Assembly: GCF_030066995.1 (NCBI RefSeq)
Contig: NZ_JASJAP010000002.1
Location: forward strand, 124,001 to 188,000
Direction of reading: 5' to 3'
DNA: 64,000 bases
Origin: Erythrobacter sp.
GTDB lineage: Bacteria; Pseudomonadota; Alphaproteobacteria; Sphingomonadales; Sphingomonadaceae
A program made the translations under genes and the position numbers. This document shows positions 19,319 to 27,626 of the stretch, piece after piece. A model generated the notes under the pieces. The model was not told the DNA's origin and searched no databases. It saw only the letters and a list, made by a program, of their open reading frames with translations. The first letter of the stretch is position 1. Each line of letters starts with the position of its first letter.

Positions 19319-21856
19319 TCAATCGAACCCAAATCCAAACGGCCAGCGACGCCCGCACACGCCGAGCACCTTGAACAAGGCGCCCATCTGGTCATCGCGC
19401 ATCAGCCGGTCGTATTGCCGCTGGATGACATCGGCCTCGCTCGGGTCCTTGCGCTTGAGCGCTTCCATCCGGGTCTCGATCCCCATCTGGTGGAGCCATT
19501 CGCCCTGCATTTGCAGACCCATAACCTCCGCCCCGTTTTCCTCCGCAATCTGGCCCAGGCGCTCGAAATCGACATGGGCGGTGATGTCCGCATCGCCGGG
19601 AAACCGCAATGGATCGACGCTTGAGTGGTCCATGAGGGCCTGCAGCGTCGAGCCTGAGCGCGCTTCGAGCGGGCCGTAATCGATAATCAAGGCCGCGCCG
19701 CCCTGGTTTTTGAGCCGCGTGGCGATCTCGGCCATGAGCGCGTTGGCCGCCGGGCTGGTCTCGATCATCGTCCCTTGCGCGGCGTTCACCCAACTGGGTG
19801 GGACAAGGTCATCCACTCGCTCTTCGCCGGCGACAAACTGCAAATCCTTGCCATCAAGTCCAACCATACGCTCATGCCAGCCATCGGCGGAGCGGATCAG
19901 CTGCTTGATCGGAAGGGCATCGAAGAACTCGTTGGCAACAATCAGCAGCGGTCGATCTTCGGGCAGCGTTGAGAGATCATCGTGGTGGATCGCGTCGGGA
20001 AACTTCTCTTTCTGGATATCTCGCAGCGCTGGCGAAGTCTCGACAAAATGTATCTTGGGGTCGAATTCGTAGCGCGCCGCAGAGCGCAAGGCGTCTTGCG
20101 ACAGCGTGCCGCGACCCGGGCCAAGCTCTACATAGTGGATGTTCTTGGATGAGCCCATCTTCACCCACAGATCGGCGAACCACAGCCCGATAAGCTCGCC
20201 AAACATCTGGCTGACTTCGGGCGCCGTGATGAAATCCCCCGCCTCGCCAAGCGGATCGCGGCTCGCGTAATAGCGCGCGTTGGATTCGCCCATGAATTGC
20301 GAAAGGCTGATCGGGCCGGTGGTGGGAATGAGACGACGGTAGGATTCGAGCAGATCGATGTCGGCCGAGGTTGAGGCGGCGTCCGCTTTCTCGGCCTTCT
20401 TTTCCGCTTTGGCCTTTTGGGCCTCTTGTGCCGCTTCTTCGGCCAAGGCCTGCGCTTCGGCCTTGGCCTTGGCGTCCGCTTCTGCCTTTTGGCGCGCCTT
20501 CTTCTCCGCTGCGGCTTTGGCTTGCGCTTCCTTCTTCGCTTTGGCTTCGGCGGCTTTCTTGGCGGCGGCTTCTTTCCTGGCCTTCTCTTCCGCCTCGCGT
20601 TTTGCCTTGGCTTCCGCTTCAAGCCGGGCCTTTTCTTCGGCTTTGGCCTTTGCCTCCGCCTCTCTTCGGGCCTTCGCTTCCGCTTCCGCCTTGGCTTTGG
20701 CCTCCGCTTCCGCTTTCTTGCGGGCTCTCTCTTCGGCCTCCGCCTTGGCCTTCGCCTCCGCTTTTAGCCGCGCTTTCTCCTCGGCCTCGCGCTTGGCCTT
20801 TTCCTCGGCCTCCCGCTTTGCTTTCTCCTCCGCCTCGCGTTTCGCTTTGGCCTCTGCCTCAGCCTTGGCCTTCGCTTCCGCTTCGCGCTTGGCCTTCTCT
20901 TCCGCCTCGCGTTTCGCCTTGGCTTCCGCGTCAAGCCGGGCCTTTTCTTCGGCTTTGGCCTTTGCCTCCGCCTCCCTGAGGGCCTTTGCTTCCGCTTCCG
21001 CCTTGGCTTTGGCCTCCGCTTCCGCTTTCTTGCGAGCTCTCTCTTCGGCTTCCGCCTTGGCCTTCGCTTCCGCTTCGAGGCGGGCTTTCTCTTCCGCTTC
21101 TGCCTTGGCTTTGGCCTCCGCCTCCAGCCGCGCTTTTTCTTCCGCCTCGCGTTTCGCCTTCGCTTCGGCTTCGAGGCGAGCTTTCTCCTCCGCTTCGGCC
21201 CTGGCCTTCGCTTCGGCTTCCAGCCGCGCCTTTTCGGCCGCTTCGGCTTCGGACTTCTCCTTGGCTTCCTTGGCGAGGCGCGCTTCTTCCTGGGCGGCCT
21301 TGCGCGCTTTTGCTTCGGCTTCCGCTTTGGCCGTCTGAGCCTTTGCGGACGCGCCGCGCCCTCCGGCATCGCCACCCGACCTGGCACCCGACATGGCGCC
21401 CGCTGGCGCGATCCAGCCGGGCGCGGCGCGAACCACTTCGGTCACAGTCCCGTCAGCCTCGATCAGCCGCAGGCGTCCCCGGGTGAAGAATGCACCGATA
21501 TCAGAGTATGCGGCCCCTCCCGCACCTCCTTTTCTTGACCCTGAACCCGATCTCTTTGCGGCCCGGCGTGGGGCTTTGCCGCCCTTGGCGAGGACAGACG
21601 TGTCGGAATCGATCGGCTCCGCGGCCAATTCAGCCTCATTCCAGATTTCGCCTTGCGCCGGGTCCATCTCCGGCACTTCGATGACGGTCCCGTCCGGCTC
21701 AATCAACCGCAGACGCTTGCGCCAGATACTGTCCTCGCTCAGGCCGTCGCCGTCTGGGAGCCCGCGCTCGAACCCGGGCCGCTGCCCACGGGCTTCCTCG
21801 TCACGGCGTAAAGCGTGACAATCAACCCGGCCAGGATCAGCGGAAGCGTCAGCCAT
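19319..21856 (-). CDS. MidA/NDUFAF7-like methyltransferase with a TolA-like helical extension
   Basis: The C-terminal part (about 512-845) is a complete SAM-dependent methyltransferase of the DUF185/MidA family. It has SQFMGESNARYYASRDP, VELGPGRGTL (about 576-585, SAM loop), VANEFFDALPIKQ and IIDYGPLEARSGSTLQ. The mitochondrial relative NDUFAF7 methylates a complex I subunit. Before it stands an unusual 340-residue stretch of Ala/Lys/Glu/Arg repeats (about 170-510), like the TolA helix. In front are two copies of a short motif, RLRLIEPDGTVIEV and RLRLIEADGTVTEV. The only in-frame ATG ahead of these motifs overlaps lgt by 118 nt, so the true start is uncertain. Two genes rather than one fusion cannot be fully excluded. 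Confidence 0.7.
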   Translation of the reverse strand: MADASADPGRVDCHALRRDEEARGQRPGFERGLPDGDGLSEDSIWRKRLRLIEPDGTVIEVPEMDPAQGEIWNEAELAAEPIDSDTSVLAKGGKAPRRAAKRSGSGSRKGGAGGAAYSDIGAFFTRGRLRLIEADGTVTEVVRAAPGWIAPAGAMSGARSGGDAGGRGASAKAQTAKAEAEAKARKAAQEEARLAKEAKEKSEAEAAEKARLEAEAKARAEAEEKARLEAEAKAKREAEEKARLEAEAKAKAEAEEKARLEAEAKAKAEAEERARKKAEAEAKAKAEAEAKALREAEAKAKAEEKARLDAEAKAKREAEEKAKREAEAKAKAEAEAKAKREAEEKAKREAEEKAKREAEEKARLKAEAKAKAEAEERARKKAEAEAKAKAEAEAKARREAEAKAKAEEKARLEAEAKAKREAEEKARKEAAAKKAAEAKAKKEAQAKAAAEKKARQKAEADAKAKAEAQALAEEAAQEAQKAKAEKKAEKADAASTSADIDLLESYRRLIPTTGPISLSQFMGESNARYYASRDPLGEAGDFITAPEVSQMFGELIGLWFADLWVKMGSSKNIHYVELGPGRGTLSQDALRSAARYEFDPKIHFVETSPALRDIQKEKFPDAIHHDDLSTLPEDRPLLIVANEFFDALPIKQLIRSADGWHERMVGLDGKDLQFVAGEERVDDLVPPSWVNAAQGTMIETSPAANALMAEIATRLKNQGGAALIIDYGPLEARSGSTLQALMDHSSVDPLRFPGDADITAHVDFERLGQIAEENGAEVMGLQMQGEWLHQMGIETRMEALKRKDPSEADVIQRQYDRLMRDDQMGALFKVLGVCGRRWPFGFGFD
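20560..21300 (-). repeat. coding tandem repeats of the Ala/Lys/Glu helix
   Basis: The stretch consists of degenerate 12- to 30-nt units encoding EAEAKAKAEAEEKARL-type blocks. Within it, about 150 nt around 20611-20760 and about 150 nt around 20921-21070 are near-identical direct copies about 310 nt apart. They encode ERARKKAEAEAKAKAEAEAK and the following residues with few changes. This indicates recent internal duplication. Confidence 0.75.
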
Positions 21857-22701
21857 TGTCCCATCGACAAACCGGTTTGCACGGCGAAATCAGACAGCTG
21901 TTCGTCGGGCTCACGGAAAAACTCGTTCACAAAACGCGCCATCCCCATGCCAAGCGTGAAGATGCCGACCAAGAGGCCGGGTCGATAGCGCGCTTTGGTG
22001 CGCCAGAACAAGAGCATCAGTATGATCAGAAGCGCCAGCCCTTCGAGCCCCGCCTGATAGAGCTGGCTGGGATGGCGCACGACCTCGCCCGCATTGGGAA
22101 ACACCATGCCCCAGGCCACATCGGTCTCACGCCCCCACAATTCGCCATTGTTGAAGTTGGCCAGCCGCCCCAGAAGCATTCCCATTGGCACGTTGACCGC
22201 GATGTAGTCGCACACCCGCATGAAGGAGAGCCGGTCGCGCCAGGTCACAAAGGCGATCGCCAGCAAAACGCCGATCAGCCCGCCGTGAAAGCTCATGCCG
22301 CCATCCCATACGCGCAGCAATTGCCAGCTCACCCAGCCCTCGCCGGAAAAGGTGGTGAAAGCGCTGGGGATGCTGGAAGCCCCTCCGGTGTAAAACGCGG
22401 CATAGCCCAGCCGTCCGCCCACGATCACACCGAGCGTGCAGTAGAAGAACAGATCATCCGCGTGGCGCTGGGCCAGAGGCGCGCCGGGCTGCTTGATCAT
22501 CTTGGACAAGTGCCAATAGGCGAACAGCACACCCAGCAGGTAGGCGAGCGAATAATAGCGCAGCTGGAAGCCGCCGATCTCGAAGAGGTAGGGCCGCATT
22601 CCCAGATCCGACCAGTAGATCGGCTCGACAGCCTCGACGGCTCCGGTGGCGGCGCCGAGAAGGGCGCCCAACTGGGCGCTCTCAGCAAGTAGTGACAGCA
22701 C
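21739..22701 (-). CDS. lgt: prolipoprotein diacylglyceryl transferase
   Basis: This inner-membrane enzyme transfers diacylglycerol from phosphatidylglycerol to the lipobox cysteine of prolipoproteins, several of which are encoded in this window. The 320-residue protein has about seven membrane segments. Lgt hallmarks are WDGGMSFHGGLIGVLLA, the signature GRLANFNNGELWGR and HPSQLYQAGLEG. The GTG start at 22699-22701 is supported by AAGAGG 8 nt upstream; it adds an N-terminal segment before the conserved MRPYLFEIGGF, which is another possible start. The end overlaps the frame of the methyltransferase gene. It is divergent from the ligase at 22933. Confidence 0.93.
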   Translation of the reverse strand: MLSLLAESAQLGALLGAATGAVEAVEPIYWSDLGMRPYLFEIGGFQLRYYSLAYLLGVLFAYWHLSKMIKQPGAPLAQRHADDLFFYCTLGVIVGGRLGYAAFYTGGASSIPSAFTTFSGEGWVSWQLLRVWDGGMSFHGGLIGVLLAIAFVTWRDRLSFMRVCDYIAVNVPMGMLLGRLANFNNGELWGRETDVAWGMVFPNAGEVVRHPSQLYQAGLEGLALLIILMLLFWRTKARYRPGLLVGIFTLGMGMARFVNEFFREPDEQLSDFAVQTGLSMGQWLTLPLILAGLIVTLYAVTRKPVGSGPGSSAGSQTATA

Positions 22702-22932
22702 GATGCGAACCTCTTAAGAGTGATTATCAGCCGGGCGGCGTCTCTGCCGCGCGTCTTTGGCATAGGATCCGGTTCGGGGAAAGTGCCCCGCTCCTGAGAC
22801 GTCATGGAGCGCTCGGGCTCCAGACCTCTGGAAACCCGTGCGCCGATGCCCCAAAGCGGATACAGGGCTGCCGTCCCCGATCAAAGCGGCGCCTGCAAGA
22901 AATACAATGGGATCAAGAGGAGAGACAATCGC

Positions 22933-24660
22933 ATGCCCACTCAGCTGGACCAAGCGCTGGACACAATCATCACGGCGCTGACCGCCGAGGGTCAGCCGTT
23001 CGCCACAGCGCCGTTCGAGCGCGGCGGCGTCGAAATGCCGGCCTTTGCCGCAGCCCCGCCGACACTGGCGCACTACTTTGCGCATTTTTGCACGCAAAGC
23101 GAGCACAAGGATGCCGTGTTCCTGGTCGATGGCGACGTGCGCATGACCTTTGCCGAAGTGTACTCGGCCGCCGCCTGCGTGGCGGAAGGCCTGGTGACCA
23201 GACACGGGATCGAGAAAGGCGACCGCGTGGGGATAGCGGCGCGCAATTCGGCCAACTGGATGATCGCCGAGATCGGCATTTTGATGGCGGGCGGCTGCGC
23301 CACGCTGATCAACGGCTTCTGGTCGGGCGAGGAACTCGCTTACGGGATCAACCTTTGCGAATGCAAAGTGGTGCTGGCCGATGCGGGCCGCGCGAAACGT
23401 CTGGAAGGTGTCGAACACGACGCCAAGATCGTCCTGTTCGAGCACGGCGGCGCGCCGTCAGAAGGTCTCGCCGAAGTCTGGGCCGCGCCCGCTGATCAGG
23501 CCTCGTCGGTGGCGATGAGAATGCTCGGCGAACTGACCCCCGATGACCTTGCGACGATCCTCTACACCTCGGGCTCGACCGGCAATTCAAAGGGCGCCTA
23601 CTCAGATCATCGCGGCGTCGTCCATGGCATTATGAGCTATGTGGCGCAAAGCGCGATGGCAAAGGCGCATCTGGAAAGCCAGGGCGAGGACCTCTCTGCA
23701 CAGCCCTGCGCGCTGGTCGCCGTGCCGCTGTTCCACGTCACGGGCGAAGTCCCGCTGTTCCTGCAAAGCGTTGCGATCGGTCGCAAGCTGGTGCTGATGC
23801 CCAAATGGGACGCGGAAGAAGCAATGCGCCTGATGGAGGCGGAGAAGGTCTCTTACTTCGTCGGTGTGCCGCTGATGAGCTACGAGATCGCCAGCCACCC
23901 CAACCGCGGGGACTACGACCTTTCTACGTGCAAAAGCTTTGCCGCGGGCGGCTCGCCGCGTCCGGTCGAGCACGTCAACAAGATCAAGGAAAGCTTTCCC
24001 GGCGGATTCCCGCTTCTGGGCTATGGTCTCACCGAAACCAACGCGGTGGGATGCGGCAATTTCAACGAGAACTACCTCGCCAAGCCCGGCTCCACCGGCA
24101 CGGCGTCAAAGCCGATCGTCGATCTCGCCATCCTCGATGACGATGGCAACACACTGCCGCAGGGCAGCGTAGGCGAGATCTGCATCCGCTCGGTCGCGAA
24201 TTTCCTGGGCTACTGGAAAAACGAGGAGGCGACCAAGGCCGCCTTTACCGAGGATCAGTATTTCCGCACCGGCGATCTCGGCTATCTCGACGAGGACGAC
24301 TATCTCTACATTGTCGATCGCAAGAAGGACATCATCATCCGCGGCGGCGAGAATATCAGCTGCATCGAGGTCGAAGACGCGATCTACGCGCACGAAGACA
24401 TCGCGGAATGCTCGGTCTTCGGACTTCCCGATGAACGCTTTGTCGAAGTGCCCGCGGCGGTGATCTTGACGAAGAAGGGTCGCGAAACCGTCACCCCGGC
24501 GGCTCTGCGCGAATTCCTACTTAAGCATATCGCCCCCTTCAAGGTGCCGGACGAAGACCATATCTTCGTGGTGCATGAAACACTTCCGCGCCTTGGCACA
24601 CAGAAAGTCGACAAGAAGGCCCTACGCGAACAGTACACCAAACAGCTTGCGGCGGCCTGA
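22933..24660 (+). CDS. AMP-forming acyl-CoA ligase (class I adenylate-forming)
   Basis: The 575-residue protein has the ANL motifs LYTSGSTGNSKGA (phosphate loop), YGLTETNAVG, the RTGDLGYLDEDDYLYIVDRKKD hinge region (given in parts) and the late GTQKVDKKALRE lysine segment. It should form an acyl-CoA by way of an acyl-adenylate. Similarity in style is to long-chain or carnitine/crotonobetaine-type ligases, but the substrate is not evident. AAGAGGAGAGA upstream supports the ATG at 22933; the frame is open 43 codons further without support. It lies 45 nt before glnD on the same strand. Confidence 0.85.
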   Translation: MPTQLDQALDTIITALTAEGQPFATAPFERGGVEMPAFAAAPPTLAHYFAHFCTQSEHKDAVFLVDGDVRMTFAEVYSAAACVAEGLVTRHGIEKGDRVGIAARNSANWMIAEIGILMAGGCATLINGFWSGEELAYGINLCECKVVLADAGRAKRLEGVEHDAKIVLFEHGGAPSEGLAEVWAAPADQASSVAMRMLGELTPDDLATILYTSGSTGNSKGAYSDHRGVVHGIMSYVAQSAMAKAHLESQGEDLSAQPCALVAVPLFHVTGEVPLFLQSVAIGRKLVLMPKWDAEEAMRLMEAEKVSYFVGVPLMSYEIASHPNRGDYDLSTCKSFAAGGSPRPVEHVNKIKESFPGGFPLLGYGLTETNAVGCGNFNENYLAKPGSTGTASKPIVDLAILDDDGNTLPQGSVGEICIRSVANFLGYWKNEEATKAAFTEDQYFRTGDLGYLDEDDYLYIVDRKKDIIIRGGENISCIEVEDAIYAHEDIAECSVFGLPDERFVEVPAAVILTKKGRETVTPAALREFLLKHIAPFKVPDEDHIFVVHETLPRLGTQKVDKKALREQYTKQLAAA

Positions 24661-24705
24661 GCGCGCGCTGATCCGGGGGTGGGCGAACCGGCGAGGAGTG
24701 TGGGC

Positions 24706-27528
24706 GTGAGCGCGTCTGCGGCCGGTTCGCCCCGGAAGCTCCAGGCGCCGCGCCCGCCGCGCAAGTCGCCGCGCGGCCTGCCGCGCCAGCGCGCGATTTT
24801 CGATCGACGCACGATCGCGGAATCGATCGCCAAGCTGGTGGAGGCGCATGGAGACAAGGCCCGGCCCCACATCCTGAACACTTTGCGCAACGCGGTCGAG
24901 AAGGGGCGCGGTGAACTCGCTCAGCGGTTTGCCAGCAAGCCGTCGGCCGGGCACGAATGCACGGCGGGCCACGCGTTCCTGACCGACCAATTGCTGCGCG
25001 TGATCTACGATCACGTGACGGCGCACGTCTACCCCGCGCCCAACCGCACCGCTGCCGAACGTCTCGCCGTGCTGGCGGTCGGGGGATACGGGCGCTCCGA
25101 GATGGCGCCGCATTCGGACATCGACATCGCCTTCATCACCCCCATGCGCCGCGCGCCGTGGTGCGAACAGGTGATCGAGGCGATGCTCTATCTGTTGTGG
25201 GATCTTGGTCTCAAGGTCGGCCATTCGAGCCGCACGGTCAGCGACACGATGCGCATGGCCAAGGAAGACCTGACCATTCGCACCGCGCTGCTCGAAGCAC
25301 GGCTCGTCTGGGGGGATCAGGCGATCTATGAGGAAGCTCGCTCGCGGTTCTGGCGCGAGGTCGTGCGCGGCAGCGAGCGCGAATTCGTCACGCAAAAGCT
25401 CGCCGAGCGCAATCAGCGGCACGAGCGGATGGGCGACAGCCGCTATGTCGTGGAGCCCAACGTCAAGGAAGGCAAGGGAGGCTTGCGCGACCTCCAGGCG
25501 CTCTACTGGATCGGCAAGTACATCCACCGCACCGAAACGGCGGCGGAGCTGGTGGGTGTCGGCCTGCTGACCAAGAGCGAGTATCGCAGCTTTCGCCGGG
25601 CGGAGAGCTTTCTGCTGGCCGTGCGCTGTCACATGCACGAACTGGCCGGGCGGGCCGAGGACCGGCTTACCTTCGATCTTCAGCGGCAAGTCGCCGAGCG
25701 CATGAACTTCGCCGACCGTCCGGGAAAAAGCGCGGTCGAGCGCTTCATGCAATACTATTTCCTGCAAGCCAAACGCGTGGGCAGCCTCTCGGGCGTGTTC
25801 CTCTCCGCGCTGGAGGAGGAGTTTCGCAAGGCACGTAAAACGAGTGTGTTCTCGAAAAACCGCTCGGCCAAGCTGCGCGCGATATCCGGCTTCGTCGTCG
25901 CAGACGGAGCGATCCGGGCGCCCTGCGAAAACTGGTTCGAAGACGACCCGGTGCGGCTGATCGAAGTGTTCACCCTTGCCGAGGCCGAAGGGCTTGAGGT
26001 CCATCCGCAGACCATGCGGCTTGCGGATCGCGACGCCAAACTGATCGATGCGAAAGTGCGCAAGGATGCGCGCGCCAACGCGCTCTTCCTCGATCTGTTG
26101 TGCGGCAAGCGCGACCCGGAAACCGCCCTGCGCTGGATGAACGAGGCAGGGGTCTTCGGACGGTTCGTGCCCGACTTTGGCCGGGTCAACGCGCAGATGC
26201 AGTTCGACATGTACCACCACTACACGGTCGATGAGCACACGATCCGCGCGATTGGCCTGTTGAGTCAGATCGAGCGCGGGTTGCTCGAAGCGGACCATCC
26301 CCGCGCCACCAAGCAAATCCACAAAGTATCCTCTCGCCGAGCGCTGTTCGTTGCCGTGCTGCTTCACGACATCGCCAAGGGTCGCGGCGGGGATCACTCG
26401 GTTCTGGGTGCAGGAGTAGCGCGCCGGCTGTGTCCGCGCTTCGGGCTCGACAAGGCGGAGACCGAGCTGGTCGCCTGGCTGGTGCTCGAACACCTCTTGA
26501 TGAGCCGCACCGCGCAGAAGCGCGATCTCACCGATCCCAAGACGATCGAGGATTTCGTCGCTGAGGTTCACACGCTCGACCGCCTGCGCAACCTGGCCAT
26601 CCTCACCGCCGTCGATATCCGCGCGGTCGGGCCTGGCGTGTGGAACAGCTGGAAAGGGCAATTGCTTGGCGAGTTGTACGATGCGGCGCAGGAACGGCTG
26701 CGGCTGGGTCACAAGCGACGCGGGCGCAAGGCGCGGGTGAAGGCCAAGCGCGCGGCGGTGCGCGCGCGGCTCGGCTCGGCAAGCGGGCTGGTGGATGATA
26801 TCGGCGCGTTGATGAACGATGCCTATTGGGTTGCGGAGCCCGAGGACATCATCGCACGCAATCTGCGGCAACACGCCGAGGCGCAAGCGGCGGGCGAACG
26901 GCTCTCCATCCGCTGCGACGTCGATGAGGAGCGCGGAGCAAGCCTCGTCAGCGTCATTGCGCAGGATCACCCGGGGCTGTTCTTTCGCATCGCCGGGGGC
27001 ATTCATCTGGCGGGCGCAAACATCATTGACGCGCGCATTCACACGGCAAGCGACGGGACCGCGTTCGACAACTTCCTGGTGCAGGACCGGCACCGCAAAC
27101 CGTTCAGCGAAGAGGCTCAGATCGAGCGGCTCAAAACCGGCATTCGCGACGCGTTGATGGGCAAGGGCGAGCTCGTCCAGAAGCTCGCCGCGCGCCCGCT
27201 GCGCCATTCGCGCTCCAAGGCCTTTCGTATCGCCCCGGCGGTGACCTTCGATAACGAGGCCTCCAACCGCTTCACCGTCATCGAAGTGAGCGCGCGCGAC
27301 CGGCCCGCGCTCTTGAACCGGCTGGCCTACGCGCTGTTCGAGGCGAAAGTGATTGTTCAGTCCGCGCATATCACCGCCTATGGCGAAAGCGCGGCGGATA
27401 CCTTTTATGTGACCGATCTCACCAGAGCGAAAATCACCAGCGAAGCCCGGCTGTCAGAGATCCGCGCTGCGTTGCTCGCCGCGGCCAGCGACAAGCGGCA
27501 GAGACAGCTCGAGGGCGCGGCAAAATAG
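24706..27528 (+). CDS. glnD: bifunctional PII uridylyltransferase / uridylyl-removing enzyme
   Basis: The 940-residue enzyme senses glutamine and modifies the PII nitrogen-signalling protein. All expected domains are present in order. The nucleotidyltransferase has GGYGRSEMAPHSDIDIAF near residue 126; a GlnE-type linker follows with EGKGGLRDLQALYW. The HD domain has HHYTVDEHT and LLHDIAKGRGGDHS near 552, and two C-terminal ACT domains lie near 745 and 858 (DHPGLFFRIAGGIHLAGANI; ARDRPALLNRLAYALFEA). A GTG at 24706 with AGGAG 7 nt upstream is preferred; the frame is open to 24679. A long minus-strand open frame here is only its shadow. Confidence 0.95.
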   Translation: MSASAAGSPRKLQAPRPPRKSPRGLPRQRAIFDRRTIAESIAKLVEAHGDKARPHILNTLRNAVEKGRGELAQRFASKPSAGHECTAGHAFLTDQLLRVIYDHVTAHVYPAPNRTAAERLAVLAVGGYGRSEMAPHSDIDIAFITPMRRAPWCEQVIEAMLYLLWDLGLKVGHSSRTVSDTMRMAKEDLTIRTALLEARLVWGDQAIYEEARSRFWREVVRGSEREFVTQKLAERNQRHERMGDSRYVVEPNVKEGKGGLRDLQALYWIGKYIHRTETAAELVGVGLLTKSEYRSFRRAESFLLAVRCHMHELAGRAEDRLTFDLQRQVAERMNFADRPGKSAVERFMQYYFLQAKRVGSLSGVFLSALEEEFRKARKTSVFSKNRSAKLRAISGFVVADGAIRAPCENWFEDDPVRLIEVFTLAEAEGLEVHPQTMRLADRDAKLIDAKVRKDARANALFLDLLCGKRDPETALRWMNEAGVFGRFVPDFGRVNAQMQFDMYHHYTVDEHTIRAIGLLSQIERGLLEADHPRATKQIHKVSSRRALFVAVLLHDIAKGRGGDHSVLGAGVARRLCPRFGLDKAETELVAWLVLEHLLMSRTAQKRDLTDPKTIEDFVAEVHTLDRLRNLAILTAVDIRAVGPGVWNSWKGQLLGELYDAAQERLRLGHKRRGRKARVKAKRAAVRARLGSASGLVDDIGALMNDAYWVAEPEDIIARNLRQHAEAQAAGERLSIRCDVDEERGASLVSVIAQDHPGLFFRIAGGIHLAGANIIDARIHTASDGTAFDNFLVQDRHRKPFSEEAQIERLKTGIRDALMGKGELVQKLAARPLRHSRSKAFRIAPAVTFDNEASNRFTVIEVSARDRPALLNRLAYALFEAKVIVQSAHITAYGESAADTFYVTDLTRAKITSEARLSEIRAALLAAASDKRQRQLEGAAK

Positions 27529-27626
27529 TCACACTTTGCTAAGAAATCGGCTCGAGCTGAAAATAAGTTGCAATTGCGTGACTCGTTGTTCATGCCGAAT
27601 TTCCCCTACGTCAGGAGAGGTAAATC

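Noticed and set aside
20358..21338. 326-codon plus-strand frame rich in Ala/Ser/Phe
   Set aside because: It is the antisense reading of the Ala/Lys/Glu repeats; the regular pattern comes from those repeats and there is no ribosome site.
24622..27369. 915-codon open frame on the minus strand
   Set aside because: It lies opposite glnD, has an Arg/His/Ala-rich composition without motifs, and exists because GC-rich codons avoid stops on the other strand.
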